A DNA stretch of 64,000 nucleotides, taken from assembly GCA_023667845.1 (NCBI GenBank), contig JAMPIU010000050.1:124001-188000 (forward strand), in the 5' to 3' direction. Below the pieces are notes generated by a model, which worked only from the letters and a program-made list of their open reading frames with translations, was not told where the DNA came from and made no database searches. Position 1 is the first letter of the stretch; the number at the start of each line of letters is the position of its first letter. A program made the position numbers and the translations under genes. Positions 10,001 through 16,017 of this stretch are shown here, in pieces. This stretch comes from Dehalobacter sp. GTDB lineage: Bacteria > Bacillota > Desulfitobacteriia > Desulfitobacteriales > Syntrophobotulaceae.

Positions 10001-10035
10001 ATAACCACTCAACCACCGATGAAGATGGATATTAA
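7018..10035 (+). CDS. phage primase-helicase (CHC2 zinc finger, Toprim, P-loop ATPase)
   Basis: 1005 residues, TTG start 7018 after AGGCGGTG. The N-terminal zinc finger (CPFCHKKK ... CFSCKRHG, residues about 40-62) is the DnaG-type template-binding domain. An acidic, low-complexity linker (about 90-165) follows, then a Toprim core with VVLTEGEFKTNALYA and IIFDSEEKGN near residues 290-345. The C-terminal part has a P-loop HGKRESGKST near 675 and a Walker B-like GIWLDEYRN near 720, as in DUF927-type phage and plasmid helicases. One chain thus combines priming and helicase activity. It lies directly before the repeat cluster proposed as origin. Confidence 0.9.
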   Translation: MSRSLEEIINAINNIDFFKRYGFIPTKEKGGKAEGECPFCHKKKFSLNTEKGLWQCFSCKRHGNQILFLAQLQGIGNSQAVKEIKQYLGISEEPPAAGRRKPKGSQVEKNTARGSEGGPPGEASEQELDAADSEYPKSDVAPSENRSDIIPEPTEDSQEDGEEKHPYERLIELAKLNPEDRESLKKKRGFTDQIIDEFRFRSGGDYIREVISRLQREYANERLLEVGILREVNGTLLPEKQLLDNRIIIPYLDEYGKVYHLRPHKLGLGDIPTEPYSRYFLKDHPRKVVLTEGEFKTNALYAWGIPGIGGPGTGSFGDKNFDRLVYLLQEFDVKEVCIIFDSEEKGNPAYSNFKEQVQKRYDTQYWSYIMGYKLLQAGFKTTIGWLPAEWRIDGKIDFDGALAQGRTAAEIKKVISQAKNHKEFLASMDEDCQKVIKKKIAKHFSKKNVRREFNKYITTFHGPSGQEIDKEISNFVIDIKSNFFTQGNVIRNVQLVNTYGEASEIFPMESTAMAAADAFKKFVMGKGNYVFKGNGTDLTNIWEYEFLNNDGDLIYMPEQIGWIEQHKVWLFGNMAIKNGKVYRPDNDGIIWVEGKGYKPQSFSVGTSEGRGITEDSIPCLGEKDISIQDIADRMRHSVGGYEAYVGIGWVIATIFSKDIFAKYKCMPILFPHGKRESGKSTFMRWIMMFFGVETEGISVGKTTTANFIARALSYWSCMGIWLDEYRNEPGVIEKDGLFRSAYNRQLSGKGTATAFQTKGFSVHSAIAISGEELPKDNGLFTRCIPLQISAYKRNRDYYEWLNKSCEYFSWLTFYLIKNYEMYRKRILDNIAELKLVLLERGITDRTAENWAICAACFDTVVMQDAEFIKWVEKSCQEIKRTGEEDHMLNQFWTDVNSMISSNLLGEKHLKIEGNKLYVWLQGAYNEWSSYFRKRTGREPFDLQSITKYLKEEPYCKDVSLKVRIGKVPRRAVVVNLSEANEIIMEIADSLDEMGHNHSTTDEDGY

Positions 10036-10060
10036 ATATATTTCAGAATTCGAAATAAGC

Positions 10061-10380
10061 GTTCCACCTGTTCCACCACCGTTCCACCACTTTTCAATTT
10101 GGTGGAACGCCTTTAAAGCCAGTAATACCAACGGATTGAGGGTTTGCCGTTCCAGCGTTCCATCAAAAATGCAACATTTTACAAAATAGAGTTTTCTTTG
10201 GGGAAATAATCACAATTACCAAAATATTTCCAGACAATTATTCATCAATATTTACAAATACCAAAAAACCCGAAAATTGTGGAACGGTGGAACGGCGATA
10301 AGCTAAAGCCTTGACACGTCTGGCTTGAGAGGCGTTCCAGTAAAAATATGGTAGGTGGAACAAGGTGGAACGCCTGGAAC
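10061..10380. repeat. iteron-like cluster of GTTCCA/TGGAAC repeats, candidate phage replication origin
   Basis: Between the primase stop and the next start lie at least ten copies of GTTCCA or its complement: forward at 10061, 10070, 10081, 10149, 10157 and 10334, and inverted copies within 10101-10108, 10279-10285, 10286-10293, 10354-10361, 10364-10371 and 10375-10380. Many extend to GGTGGAACG. The middle (10163-10278) is AT-rich. Clustered direct and inverted repeats flanking an AT-rich stretch beside a primase-helicase is the layout of an iteron origin. Role is inferred. Confidence 0.6.
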
Positions 10381-10403
10381 GGTCAGAGAAGGGAGTTGAC
10401 GTC

Positions 10404-10889
10404 GTGAGTAGATACTCAGAAATGATAAATTCCGATTCGAAAAATAGTCCAAAGCTTGATTCTATCCAGTTTTCTGCACCACAAACATCCGATCTCCAAG
10501 ATGATCAAAGGAAATATGGATACATTGACCCCCGGGTCGACAAAGCTGTGGACCATAAATACTGGGAAGATCTCCTTTGGAATTGCTGGCACATAGAGAA
10601 AGAATTGTATTATGTGCTGCATGGAGTGAGATGCGGAGGCGGAGAGATCACGTTAAATAGAAACAGTTTCCGGTTGCTCCCTGGTGAATTCAGCGCAGCG
10701 GAGTGGGATCAGTTGAAAAGTGTTCATCTTGATCCGTATAGGGATAAGCTGATCGGAATCTTAAAGCTATCCAGGGCGATGAGGGTTACCGAAGGCGTGG
10801 ATCTGCCGGCGGAATGGATGAGTGAAAAAGTTAATAATTTACCGGTAACGGAGACACAGTCTGAGCAGGGGGTGATGTTTGATGGCTAA
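10404..10889 (+). CDS. hypothetical early phage protein
   Basis: About 161 residues from GTG 10404, chosen because AAGGGAG lies eight bases upstream and because the longer open frame (from 10365) would run into the repeat cluster. The middle is aromatic and charged (YWEDLLWNCWHIEKELYYVL), and the C-terminus is acidic. I do not recognise a family. It overlaps the next gene and precedes a Myb-like DNA-binding protein. Confidence 0.7.
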   Translation: MSRYSEMINSDSKNSPKLDSIQFSAPQTSDLQDDQRKYGYIDPRVDKAVDHKYWEDLLWNCWHIEKELYYVLHGVRCGGGEITLNRNSFRLLPGEFSAAEWDQLKSVHLDPYRDKLIGILKLSRAMRVTEGVDLPAEWMSEKVNNLPVTETQSEQGVMFDG

Positions 10890-11640
10890 GCCATGGACAT
10901 CTGAACAAATAACCTATTTTGAAAGTAGTTGGGGAAATAAAAGCCTTAAAACTATCTCTAAAAACTTAGGTAAAAATGAAAAAGCCGTTGATGCCTGGAG
11001 AAAAAGACATGGATATGAAACAAATACAAAAAGTCATCACGGTATTCCTGTTCATGAATTTGCGGAGGCCATGGGCGTTTGCCCTGAGACAATTTATGAT
11101 TATTGGATCAAAAAGGGGCTTCCTGTCATCAAGTTCTTGCCTGGAACCAGATTAAGCAAAATAATGATCAATTTAGATCTATTCTGGCCGTGGGCAAAGT
11201 TGAATCGTAAATTCATTGACTTCAGTAAGGTTGAAAAGAATGCTCTCGGTAAAGAACCAGAATGGGTTGAAGAATGCAGAAAATATGATTTTTATGACAG
11301 GGGCAAAAAAGGATGGGAACGTCCGTGGACTAAGGAGGAAGAAGATAGACTAGTAGCTTATCTTATGACGATGAGGTACACGTTCCGGCAGCTGGCAACG
11401 TTATTGAACAGGACAGAGCTTGGTATACAAAACCGGCTCTATATCATCGGAGTAAAATATAGGCCATTGCCTGAGACACGCAGAGAATGGACGCTGGAAG
11501 AAACAGAAAAGCTTATTGCCATGGTTAAAAGTAATATATCGACGACAACAATTGCGAACCTGTTAGACAGGAATCAGATATCAATCAAAACAAAAGTTCA
11601 GAGATTAAAAGCAAGGGGGATATTGGTTCATGAAAAATAA
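10882..11640 (+). CDS. Myb/SANT-like multi-repeat DNA-binding protein
   Basis: 252 residues from ATG 10882 (GGGGGTG upstream). Three helix-turn-helix-like repeats are visible, each beginning with a W and acidic residues: KPWTSEQITYFES at the N-terminus, RPWTKEEEDRLVAYL near residue 150, and REWTLEETEKLIAMV near 205. Between the first and second is a segment (GIPVHEFAEAMGVCPETIYDYW) resembling a MerR/excisionase-type winged helix. These features support sequence-specific DNA binding, possibly as an early regulator or at the adjacent repeat cluster. The regulatory target is unknown. Confidence 0.75.
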   Translation: MAKPWTSEQITYFESSWGNKSLKTISKNLGKNEKAVDAWRKRHGYETNTKSHHGIPVHEFAEAMGVCPETIYDYWIKKGLPVIKFLPGTRLSKIMINLDLFWPWAKLNRKFIDFSKVEKNALGKEPEWVEECRKYDFYDRGKKGWERPWTKEEEDRLVAYLMTMRYTFRQLATLLNRTELGIQNRLYIIGVKYRPLPETRREWTLEETEKLIAMVKSNISTTTIANLLDRNQISIKTKVQRLKARGILVHEK

Positions 11641-11944
11641 GCTCACAGACCTGAACAACCACTTATTTGCTCAGCTGGAACGGCTTGGAGAAGAGTCTCT
11701 TACCGGAGATAAGCTGCTCGAAGAAATTGGAAGGGCCAAAGCAGTTACCAATGTAGCTCAGCAAATTGTCAATAATGGAAATCTGGCACTTAATGCCATA
11801 AAAGTCAAAGAAGAATTTTTCCCAGATAGTAAAGCCCTTCCTGAAATCTTTGAAGGCGCTATACCCATCCCGCAGGATTCACGTGGCAGCGCCAATTCAA
11901 GAAAGATCCCTGAGAAATTAAAAATCGATTATGAACGGGACTAG
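11630..11944 (+). CDS. hypothetical small phage protein
   Basis: 104 residues, ATG overlapping the end of the Myb-like gene. It is mainly helical with the pattern LTDLNNHLFAQLERLGEE in the N-terminal third and a basic C-terminus (KIPEKLKIDYERD). Proteins of this size and type commonly follow Myb/HTH genes in Firmicutes phages. I cannot assign a function. Confidence 0.65.
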   Translation: MKNKLTDLNNHLFAQLERLGEESLTGDKLLEEIGRAKAVTNVAQQIVNNGNLALNAIKVKEEFFPDSKALPEIFEGAIPIPQDSRGSANSRKIPEKLKIDYERD

Positions 11945-11947
11945 GCT

Positions 11948-12727
11948 ATGAAAAAATACTCTGAAGAAGTTAAGGCTTTTATTGAGCGGAATGTTGATGG
12001 AATAACAACAAAAGCTCTTGTCGACTTAGTTAATAATGAATTCGGCACCGACTTCACTGAAGCAAAAATGAAATCATATAAGCATAACCATGGCCTAAAA
12101 AGCGGAACCATGTGCGGAATTCCTGCCGGTATGCCAACAAAGCAATACCCAGACAACGTTCGGAAATTTATTAAAGCGCATTATGTTGGTGTTGGGCATC
12201 AGGCTATGGCGGATCTGTTGAATGAAACGTTTGGGACGAGCTACACCAAAGAGCAGATGAAAAACTTTTATTCCAGGTTCAATCTTGATAGCGGATTGAC
12301 CGGACGCTTTCAGAAAGGCCTCATCCCTCATAACAAGGGGAAAAAAGGTATTTCCTATCCAGGGATGAAAGCGACGCAGTTCAAAGAGGGAAATATGCCG
12401 GTAAACTACAGACCGGTTGGATCCGAAAGAATCAGTGTTGATGGATATGCTGAAGTCAAAGTTGCGGATCCAAGGAAGTGGAGATTAAAACATCAGGTTA
12501 TTTGGGAAAATGCGAACGGTCCAATTCCTAAAAAACATGTCGTTATTTTCGGTGACGGGAACCGGGGTAACTTCGATCCGGACAATCTGATTTTATTATT
12601 ACAAGCACAGCTTGTTCGAATGAACCAAAAGCATTTGATTCAGAATGACGCTGAGATGACCCGGACGGGGATAATCATCGCCGATATTTGTAACAAAATT
12701 GGAGAACGGAAAAGAAAGAGGAAGTGA
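11948..12727 (+). CDS. HNH endonuclease with two N-terminal DNA-binding repeats
   Basis: 259 residues, ATG start three bases after the previous stop. Residues 1-52 and 58-115 are two related repeats (KKYSEEVKAFIERNVDG and KQYPDNVRKFIKAHYVG, each followed by an LVNNEFGTDF- or LLNETFGTSY-like turn), probably DNA-binding helix-turn-helix units. The C-terminal part holds an HNH-type fold: HQVIWENANGPIPKKHVV, then GDGNRGNFDPDNLILL, with the catalytic His and the Asn/Asp residues. Family knowledge gives nicking or cutting of DNA. It is not next to the terminase, so it may be a free-standing homing endonuclease rather than a packaging HNH. Confidence 0.85.
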   Translation: MKKYSEEVKAFIERNVDGITTKALVDLVNNEFGTDFTEAKMKSYKHNHGLKSGTMCGIPAGMPTKQYPDNVRKFIKAHYVGVGHQAMADLLNETFGTSYTKEQMKNFYSRFNLDSGLTGRFQKGLIPHNKGKKGISYPGMKATQFKEGNMPVNYRPVGSERISVDGYAEVKVADPRKWRLKHQVIWENANGPIPKKHVVIFGDGNRGNFDPDNLILLLQAQLVRMNQKHLIQNDAEMTRTGIIIADICNKIGERKRKRK

Positions 12728-13254
12728 TTGAATTGATTTTTTATCTTGGAATAGATCCATCGTTAACTTCACCAGGCTTCTGTGTTGCCGGAGACAAACT
12801 TCCATGTATCGAGTCTACACATTTTAAGAGTAAAAATACCGGCTTTCAAAGAATAATCGATATCCACAACGAGGCTGATGCTTATTTTATGTCTTGGATC
12901 CCGGAAAAGATCATTATGGAGGAGCTGCCGGCAGGTTCGAAAAGCCCCTATACAATTGAACGGGCGGAGCTGGTTGGGGTAATTAAAAACAGAATTTACC
13001 GGCTTAATTTATGGAATAAGTTTGTACTGGTCAATCCTTCAACGCTTAAAAAATTCGCAACCGGCAAAGGAAACTGTGATAAGCCGGCCATGATCCTGCA
13101 GGCCTACAAAGAATTTGGAATTGAGTTTGTAAACAATGATGAGTGCGACGCCTTCTGGCTTGCCCAGGTCGGCCGGGGCATGGACGGGCATTGGGATGGG
13201 TTAAGCCGGACGAAGATCCGGGAAGGAATCATTGAGAAGCTGAATGGTATTTAG
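12724..13254 (+). CDS. RuvC-like Holliday junction resolvase
   Basis: 176 residues, overlapping the HNH gene by four bases. RNase-H-fold signatures are visible: first-strand GIDPSLTSPGF near residue 9, IIMEELP near 60, and a C-terminal DECDAFWLA near 140, giving the acidic metal-binding residues D, E and D expected of RuvC/YqgF-type nucleases. It is predicted to cut branched DNA made during replication or recombination before packaging. It belongs with the recombination genes upstream. Confidence 0.85.
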   Translation: MIELIFYLGIDPSLTSPGFCVAGDKLPCIESTHFKSKNTGFQRIIDIHNEADAYFMSWIPEKIIMEELPAGSKSPYTIERAELVGVIKNRIYRLNLWNKFVLVNPSTLKKFATGKGNCDKPAMILQAYKEFGIEFVNNDECDAFWLAQVGRGMDGHWDGLSRTKIREGIIEKLNGI

Positions 13255-13272
13255 CTTGAAAGGGTGAGATAG

Positions 13273-13719
13273 ATGGGACTCCTAAATTATACAACCAAAA
13301 TCGATGTCCATACGACACTTGGTGAGATCCAGAAAACACTGGTCGAGCATGGCGCCAGGAAGATCATGCAGGACTTTGACGAGAAAGGCAGGATCAAAAG
13401 CCTGAACTTCTCAATGATGACTCCGCAGGGTGAAGCCGGGTTCCGGCTGCCGGCAAATGTTCCGCAGGCTTTCGAAGTGCTGAAGCAGCAGAAGAAACAA
13501 GGGAAGATCAAAATTGTTCCGGATTATGATCAGGCCGAGCGAGTTGCCTGGCGGATACTGAAGGATTGGATCGAGGCTCAGATGGCAATTCTGGAGACAG
13601 AAATGGTCCAGATGGAGGAAATATTTTTTCCGTACATGTTGGATCGGAGTGGAAAAACGTTCTATCAGGCTTATCAGATGAGGCAGCTGAACTTGGGAGG
13701 TAATGAATATGATATGTGA
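13273..13719 (+). CDS. conserved phage hypothetical protein
   Basis: 148 residues, ATG with GGTGAG upstream. The N-terminal half is mixed alpha/beta (KIMQDFDEKGRIKSLNFSM), and the C-terminal half is a helix rich in Met, Gln and aromatic residues ending YQMRQLNLGG. Similar short proteins sit between resolvase and terminase in many Gram-positive phages, but I know of no proven function. It overlaps the next small zinc-finger gene. Confidence 0.7.
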   Translation: MGLLNYTTKIDVHTTLGEIQKTLVEHGARKIMQDFDEKGRIKSLNFSMMTPQGEAGFRLPANVPQAFEVLKQQKKQGKIKIVPDYDQAERVAWRILKDWIEAQMAILETEMVQMEEIFFPYMLDRSGKTFYQAYQMRQLNLGGNEYDM

Positions 13720-13936
13720 TACCTGTAAAGCCAAGGGGAAAGGCCGCATTTATACATGTGCTGTTTGCATGGAGGACGGTTGGTTTGAGGGGAAAGATGA
13801 AAAGGGCAATTTGATTCAAGAAGACCAAAAAGAGTATTGCATTTCTTGCCAAATAAAAAGCCCAATGGACTATACTTTTTGTAAAGACGGAAGCCTGCAC
13901 ACTGGGGGAGTCATAAGGGAAATCAAAGAGAAATAA
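13703..13936 (+). CDS. small double zinc-knuckle protein
   Basis: 77 residues, ATG 13703 with GGGAGG directly upstream. Two Cys pairs occur near the N-terminus (CDTC and CAVC), another pair CISC near residue 48 and a single Cys near 60, so the chain can bind one or two zinc ions. The rest is charged. It may be a DNA-binding or protein-interaction module of the early region; function unknown. Confidence 0.65.
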   Translation: MNMICDTCKAKGKGRIYTCAVCMEDGWFEGKDEKGNLIQEDQKEYCISCQIKSPMDYTFCKDGSLHTGGVIREIKEK

Positions 13937-13947
13937 GGAGCACATTT

Positions 13948-14355
13948 ATGACAAATGACGCAATTACCATAACACGGGATTTCCTTGAGCTCCTGAATCT
14001 GATCGAGAAAGAATGGCCGGATTGGTGGGATGATGTCAAGAAATCCGAAGGGGAGATCCAGGATCTACTCCACGAAATAGAATTTACTAAATTTGATGCT
14101 TGCCACGGATATCAGCTTTCCAAACAGATCAAGGCTGTCAGGCAGCACCGGCGAAAAATGAAAGAACAAATTGAAGCGCTGCGACCGCTTAAGGAATATG
14201 TGGACAATAATAAGCAATTGAAGATCACATTGTATAAGGTTTTGAGTGCCATGGAGAAGACAGTCCAGAATCAAGGAAGTCGGATATACACTCCGAGAGT
14301 ACGGACAGATATGGAACAAATCAGGGCCGAAAGGGTAGGGGCAGGAGGGGAATAG
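13948..14355 (+). CDS. hypothetical helical phage protein
   Basis: 135 residues, ATG with AAGGAG upstream. Almost fully helical and charged, with a Trp-rich segment (EKEWPDWWDD) near residue 20 and a coiled-coil stretch AVRQHRRKMKEQIEALRPL near 70. Family not recognised. It is one of the last early genes before the late control region, a position often held by late-transcription regulators, but no HTH motif is visible. Confidence 0.65.
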   Translation: MTNDAITITRDFLELLNLIEKEWPDWWDDVKKSEGEIQDLLHEIEFTKFDACHGYQLSKQIKAVRQHRRKMKEQIEALRPLKEYVDNNKQLKITLYKVLSAMEKTVQNQGSRIYTPRVRTDMEQIRAERVGAGGE

Positions 14356-14356
14356 A

Positions 14357-14695
14357 TTGGACGAAAATAAAAAACCTCCCATTACATCAAGGGAAGAGAT
14401 CCAAGGGTTCTTCGAAGAAGATCAGAAGATCGAGGATGAACTGAAGCTTAAGAACGTGGTTCAGGCTGGATTGGATGCAAGAAAAGGTTTTAACTCTGCT
14501 GACATCTCTCACCTAATATATTCAAGTAATCGGGAATTCTGGGATTGGTGGTGTCATACAACTTCCCCCAATATTCACGAAAAAGAAGTTATCCCGGGTG
14601 GTGGCGGCGTGGTAAAAGGCAGCGGCAGTAAAAGTAAAGGGAAGAAGGATAAGAAGGGAAACAAGGTGTATGTGGATCCTTGGTCGGGGATATAA
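14357..14695 (+). CDS. hypothetical phage protein
   Basis: 112 residues, TTG start two bases after the preceding stop with GGAGGGG upstream. The N-terminal half is acidic; a Trp cluster (REFWDWWCH) is near residue 63; the tail is Gly/Lys/Ser-rich and probably disordered (GSGSKSKGKKDKKGNK). Last gene of the early operon. A basic disordered tail suggests nucleic-acid contact, but no function can be named. Confidence 0.6.
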   Translation: MDENKKPPITSREEIQGFFEEDQKIEDELKLKNVVQAGLDARKGFNSADISHLIYSSNREFWDWWCHTTSPNIHEKEVIPGGGGVVKGSGSKSKGKKDKKGNKVYVDPWSGI

Positions 14696-14719
14696 TTTTT
14701 GAACAGGTTTTAGAAAGTA

Positions 14720-14748
14720 TTGACAATCATACTTATTGACTTTAGAAT
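14720..14748 (+). promoter_or_regulatory. near-consensus promoter, candidate late promoter
   Basis: TTGACA (14720-14725), a 17-base spacer and TAGAAT (14743-14748) give a strong sigma-70 type promoter, with a start expected near 14755. It precedes all late genes, but the transcript would meet two terminators within about 100 bases. Confidence 0.65.
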
Positions 14749-14762
14749 AATAGTTGAGTGGT

Positions 14763-14790
14763 GCGCCCTGAAACAGGGCGCTATTTTTAT
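14763..14790 (+). terminator. intrinsic terminator just after the late promoter
   Basis: GCGCCCTG (14763-14770) pairs with CAGGGCGC (14774-14781) across AAA, followed by TATTTTTATT. This is a compact strong terminator only about 10 bases beyond the predicted start of the promoter at 14720. Confidence 0.75.
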
Positions 14791-14810
14791 TGGCTTTTGT
14801 AATGATTAAA

Positions 14811-14858
14811 AATAAAAATAATAATGAGCCTTTTTTGAGGCTCATTATTATTTTTATT
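14811..14858. terminator. 20-bp perfect inverted repeat, bidirectional terminator
   Basis: The arms 14811-14830 and 14839-14858 are exact complements over 20 bases with an 8-base T-rich loop. Because the outer arms are A-rich on the left and T-rich on the right, it can terminate transcripts from both sides: the early operon from the left and the small leftward gene from the right. Confidence 0.75.
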
Positions 14859-14874
14859 CTTTCTTTGTGGTTCT

Positions 14875-14900
14875 GGGAAACGCAATTTCTTACGTTTCCC
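14875..14900 (-). other. hairpin downstream of the small leftward peptide gene
   Basis: GGGAAACG (14875-14882) pairs with CGTTTCCC (14893-14900) over 10 bases. It lies ten bases past the stop of the leftward peptide gene, so its RNA would end in a protective hairpin and then the bidirectional terminator. Confidence 0.5.
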
Positions 14901-14909
14901 CACCCTTCA

Positions 14910-14975
14910 TTATCGAAGGATGATGGCCAGTGCTACAACTAGAGCTACGGTCATAAAAACCACAAAGTATTTCAT
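14910..14975 (-). CDS. 21-residue single-pass hydrophobic peptide
   Basis: A leftward ATG at 14975 has AAAGGGG seven to eight bases upstream and encodes MKYFVVFMTVALVVALA followed by IILR and a stop. The peptide is one membrane helix with a charged residue at each end, the shape of type I toxins, small holin-like peptides and other phage membrane peptides. It is antisense to nothing coding and sits between terminators in the late control region. Too short for normal gene calling; reality rests on the ribosome site and composition. Confidence 0.5.
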   Translation of the reverse strand: MKYFVVFMTVALVVALAIILR

Positions 14976-15075
14976 GGTCAACAACCCCTTTATTAAATTA
15001 TGCTTTAATATATTCAAATCATCATGGGTTTATTACAATAGAGACAAATGAGACGAAAACGGCAGGTGGGGTGAT

Positions 15076-16017
15076 GTGGCAAGAGCGAGAGACCCAAATC
15101 GCAGTAAGGCAAAAAAACTTTACATTGCCGCCAAGGGTGAAATTAAACTTAAAGAGATAGCAGATCAACTGGGGCTCCCTGAAGGGACGATCAGGGGATG
15201 GAAGAATAAAGATCGATGGGATGCGGAGCTTAACGGAACCGAAGTGCAAAACGGAACGAATAGCGGAACGTTCCCCAAAAATACGGAACGGAACGAAAAT
15301 AAAACGGAACGCTCCGAACGAAAAAAATCTTTTAGAGAAAAATTAAGAGAGCAAGACATTGAAGACGATGGTTTAACCGAAAAGCAGCGTCTTTTTTGTT
15401 TGTACTATATTAAGTCGTTCAATGGAACCATGTCAGCGATTAAGGCGGGGTATGAACCAAGCCGGGCACATGTGACAGCCTCAGAACTGGTAAGAAATAG
15501 TAAGATTGCAGCTGAAATCCGTCGCCTTAAAGGAATGGTTATGGAAGAACTATTCATTGATGCTATGGATGTTCTGGAACGCTACGTAAAAATAGCTTTC
15601 GCAGACATGAACGACTTTGTTTCTTTTGGCCAAGAAGAAGTTCCTGTCATGGGAATGTTCGGGCCTGTTGAAGTTGACGATCCTGAAACCGGCAAAAAAG
15701 TACCACTTACCCAGATGGTTAATGTCATCAGGTTCAAAGATTCCACTATGGTCGACGGCGGACTTATCTGCCAGGTCAAAAAAGGCCGGGACGGGGTAAG
15801 TATCAAGCTTGAAGATCGACAAAAGGCTTTAGATAAACTGGAGAAATATTTTGATCTCTTCCCGGATAAATTCCAGCGTAGGATTGAAGAAGAAAAGCTT
15901 AAACTTGCCCAGCGCAAGGTTGGCGATCTGGATCCGGATGAACCTGCCGATGATGGATTTATTGAGGCATTAAACGCCGAAGCCGGGAAGGTGTGGGACG
16001 ATGCTGAAGAAGATTAA
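15076..16017 (+). CDS. terminase small subunit (YqaS/PBSX type)
   Basis: 313 residues, GTG start 15076 with GGTGGGG upstream. The N-terminal domain has a helix-turn-helix (LKEIADQLGLPEGTIRGWK, residues 25-43) as in PBSX XtmA and YqaS. A basic linker follows, then the terminase_2 region LTEKQRLFCLYYIKSFNGT (near residue 100) and AIKAGYEP. It recognises the packaging site and brings DNA to TerL. The linker is coded by a run of CGGAACG repeats (see separate entry). It overlaps terL by 17 bases. Confidence 0.9.
   Translation: MARARDPNRSKAKKLYIAAKGEIKLKEIADQLGLPEGTIRGWKNKDRWDAELNGTEVQNGTNSGTFPKNTERNENKTERSERKKSFREKLREQDIEDDGLTEKQRLFCLYYIKSFNGTMSAIKAGYEPSRAHVTASELVRNSKIAAEIRRLKGMVMEELFIDAMDVLERYVKIAFADMNDFVSFGQEEVPVMGMFGPVEVDDPETGKKVPLTQMVNVIRFKDSTMVDGGLICQVKKGRDGVSIKLEDRQKALDKLEKYFDLFPDKFQRRIEEEKLKLAQRKVGDLDPDEPADDGFIEALNAEAGKVWDDAEED
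15233..15311. repeat. CGGAACG repeat cluster inside terS, candidate pac site
   Basis: CGGAAC or CGGAACG occurs at 15234, 15252, 15264, 15284, 15289 and 15305, and GGAACGTTCC at 15265-15274 is a perfect palindrome. Headful phages usually carry pac within or beside terS as a set of short repeats bound by TerS. The repeats encode a low-complexity N/T/E-rich linker, so protein constraint there is weak. Confidence 0.5.

Noticed and set aside
10061-10380. A CRISPR array
   Set aside because: The repeats are only 6-9 bases, irregularly spaced and in both orientations; no cas gene is near.
11948-12727. HNH protein as a terminase-associated packaging nuclease
   Set aside because: It is more than 3 kb from terS and carries its own DNA-binding repeats, so a homing or recombination role fits better.
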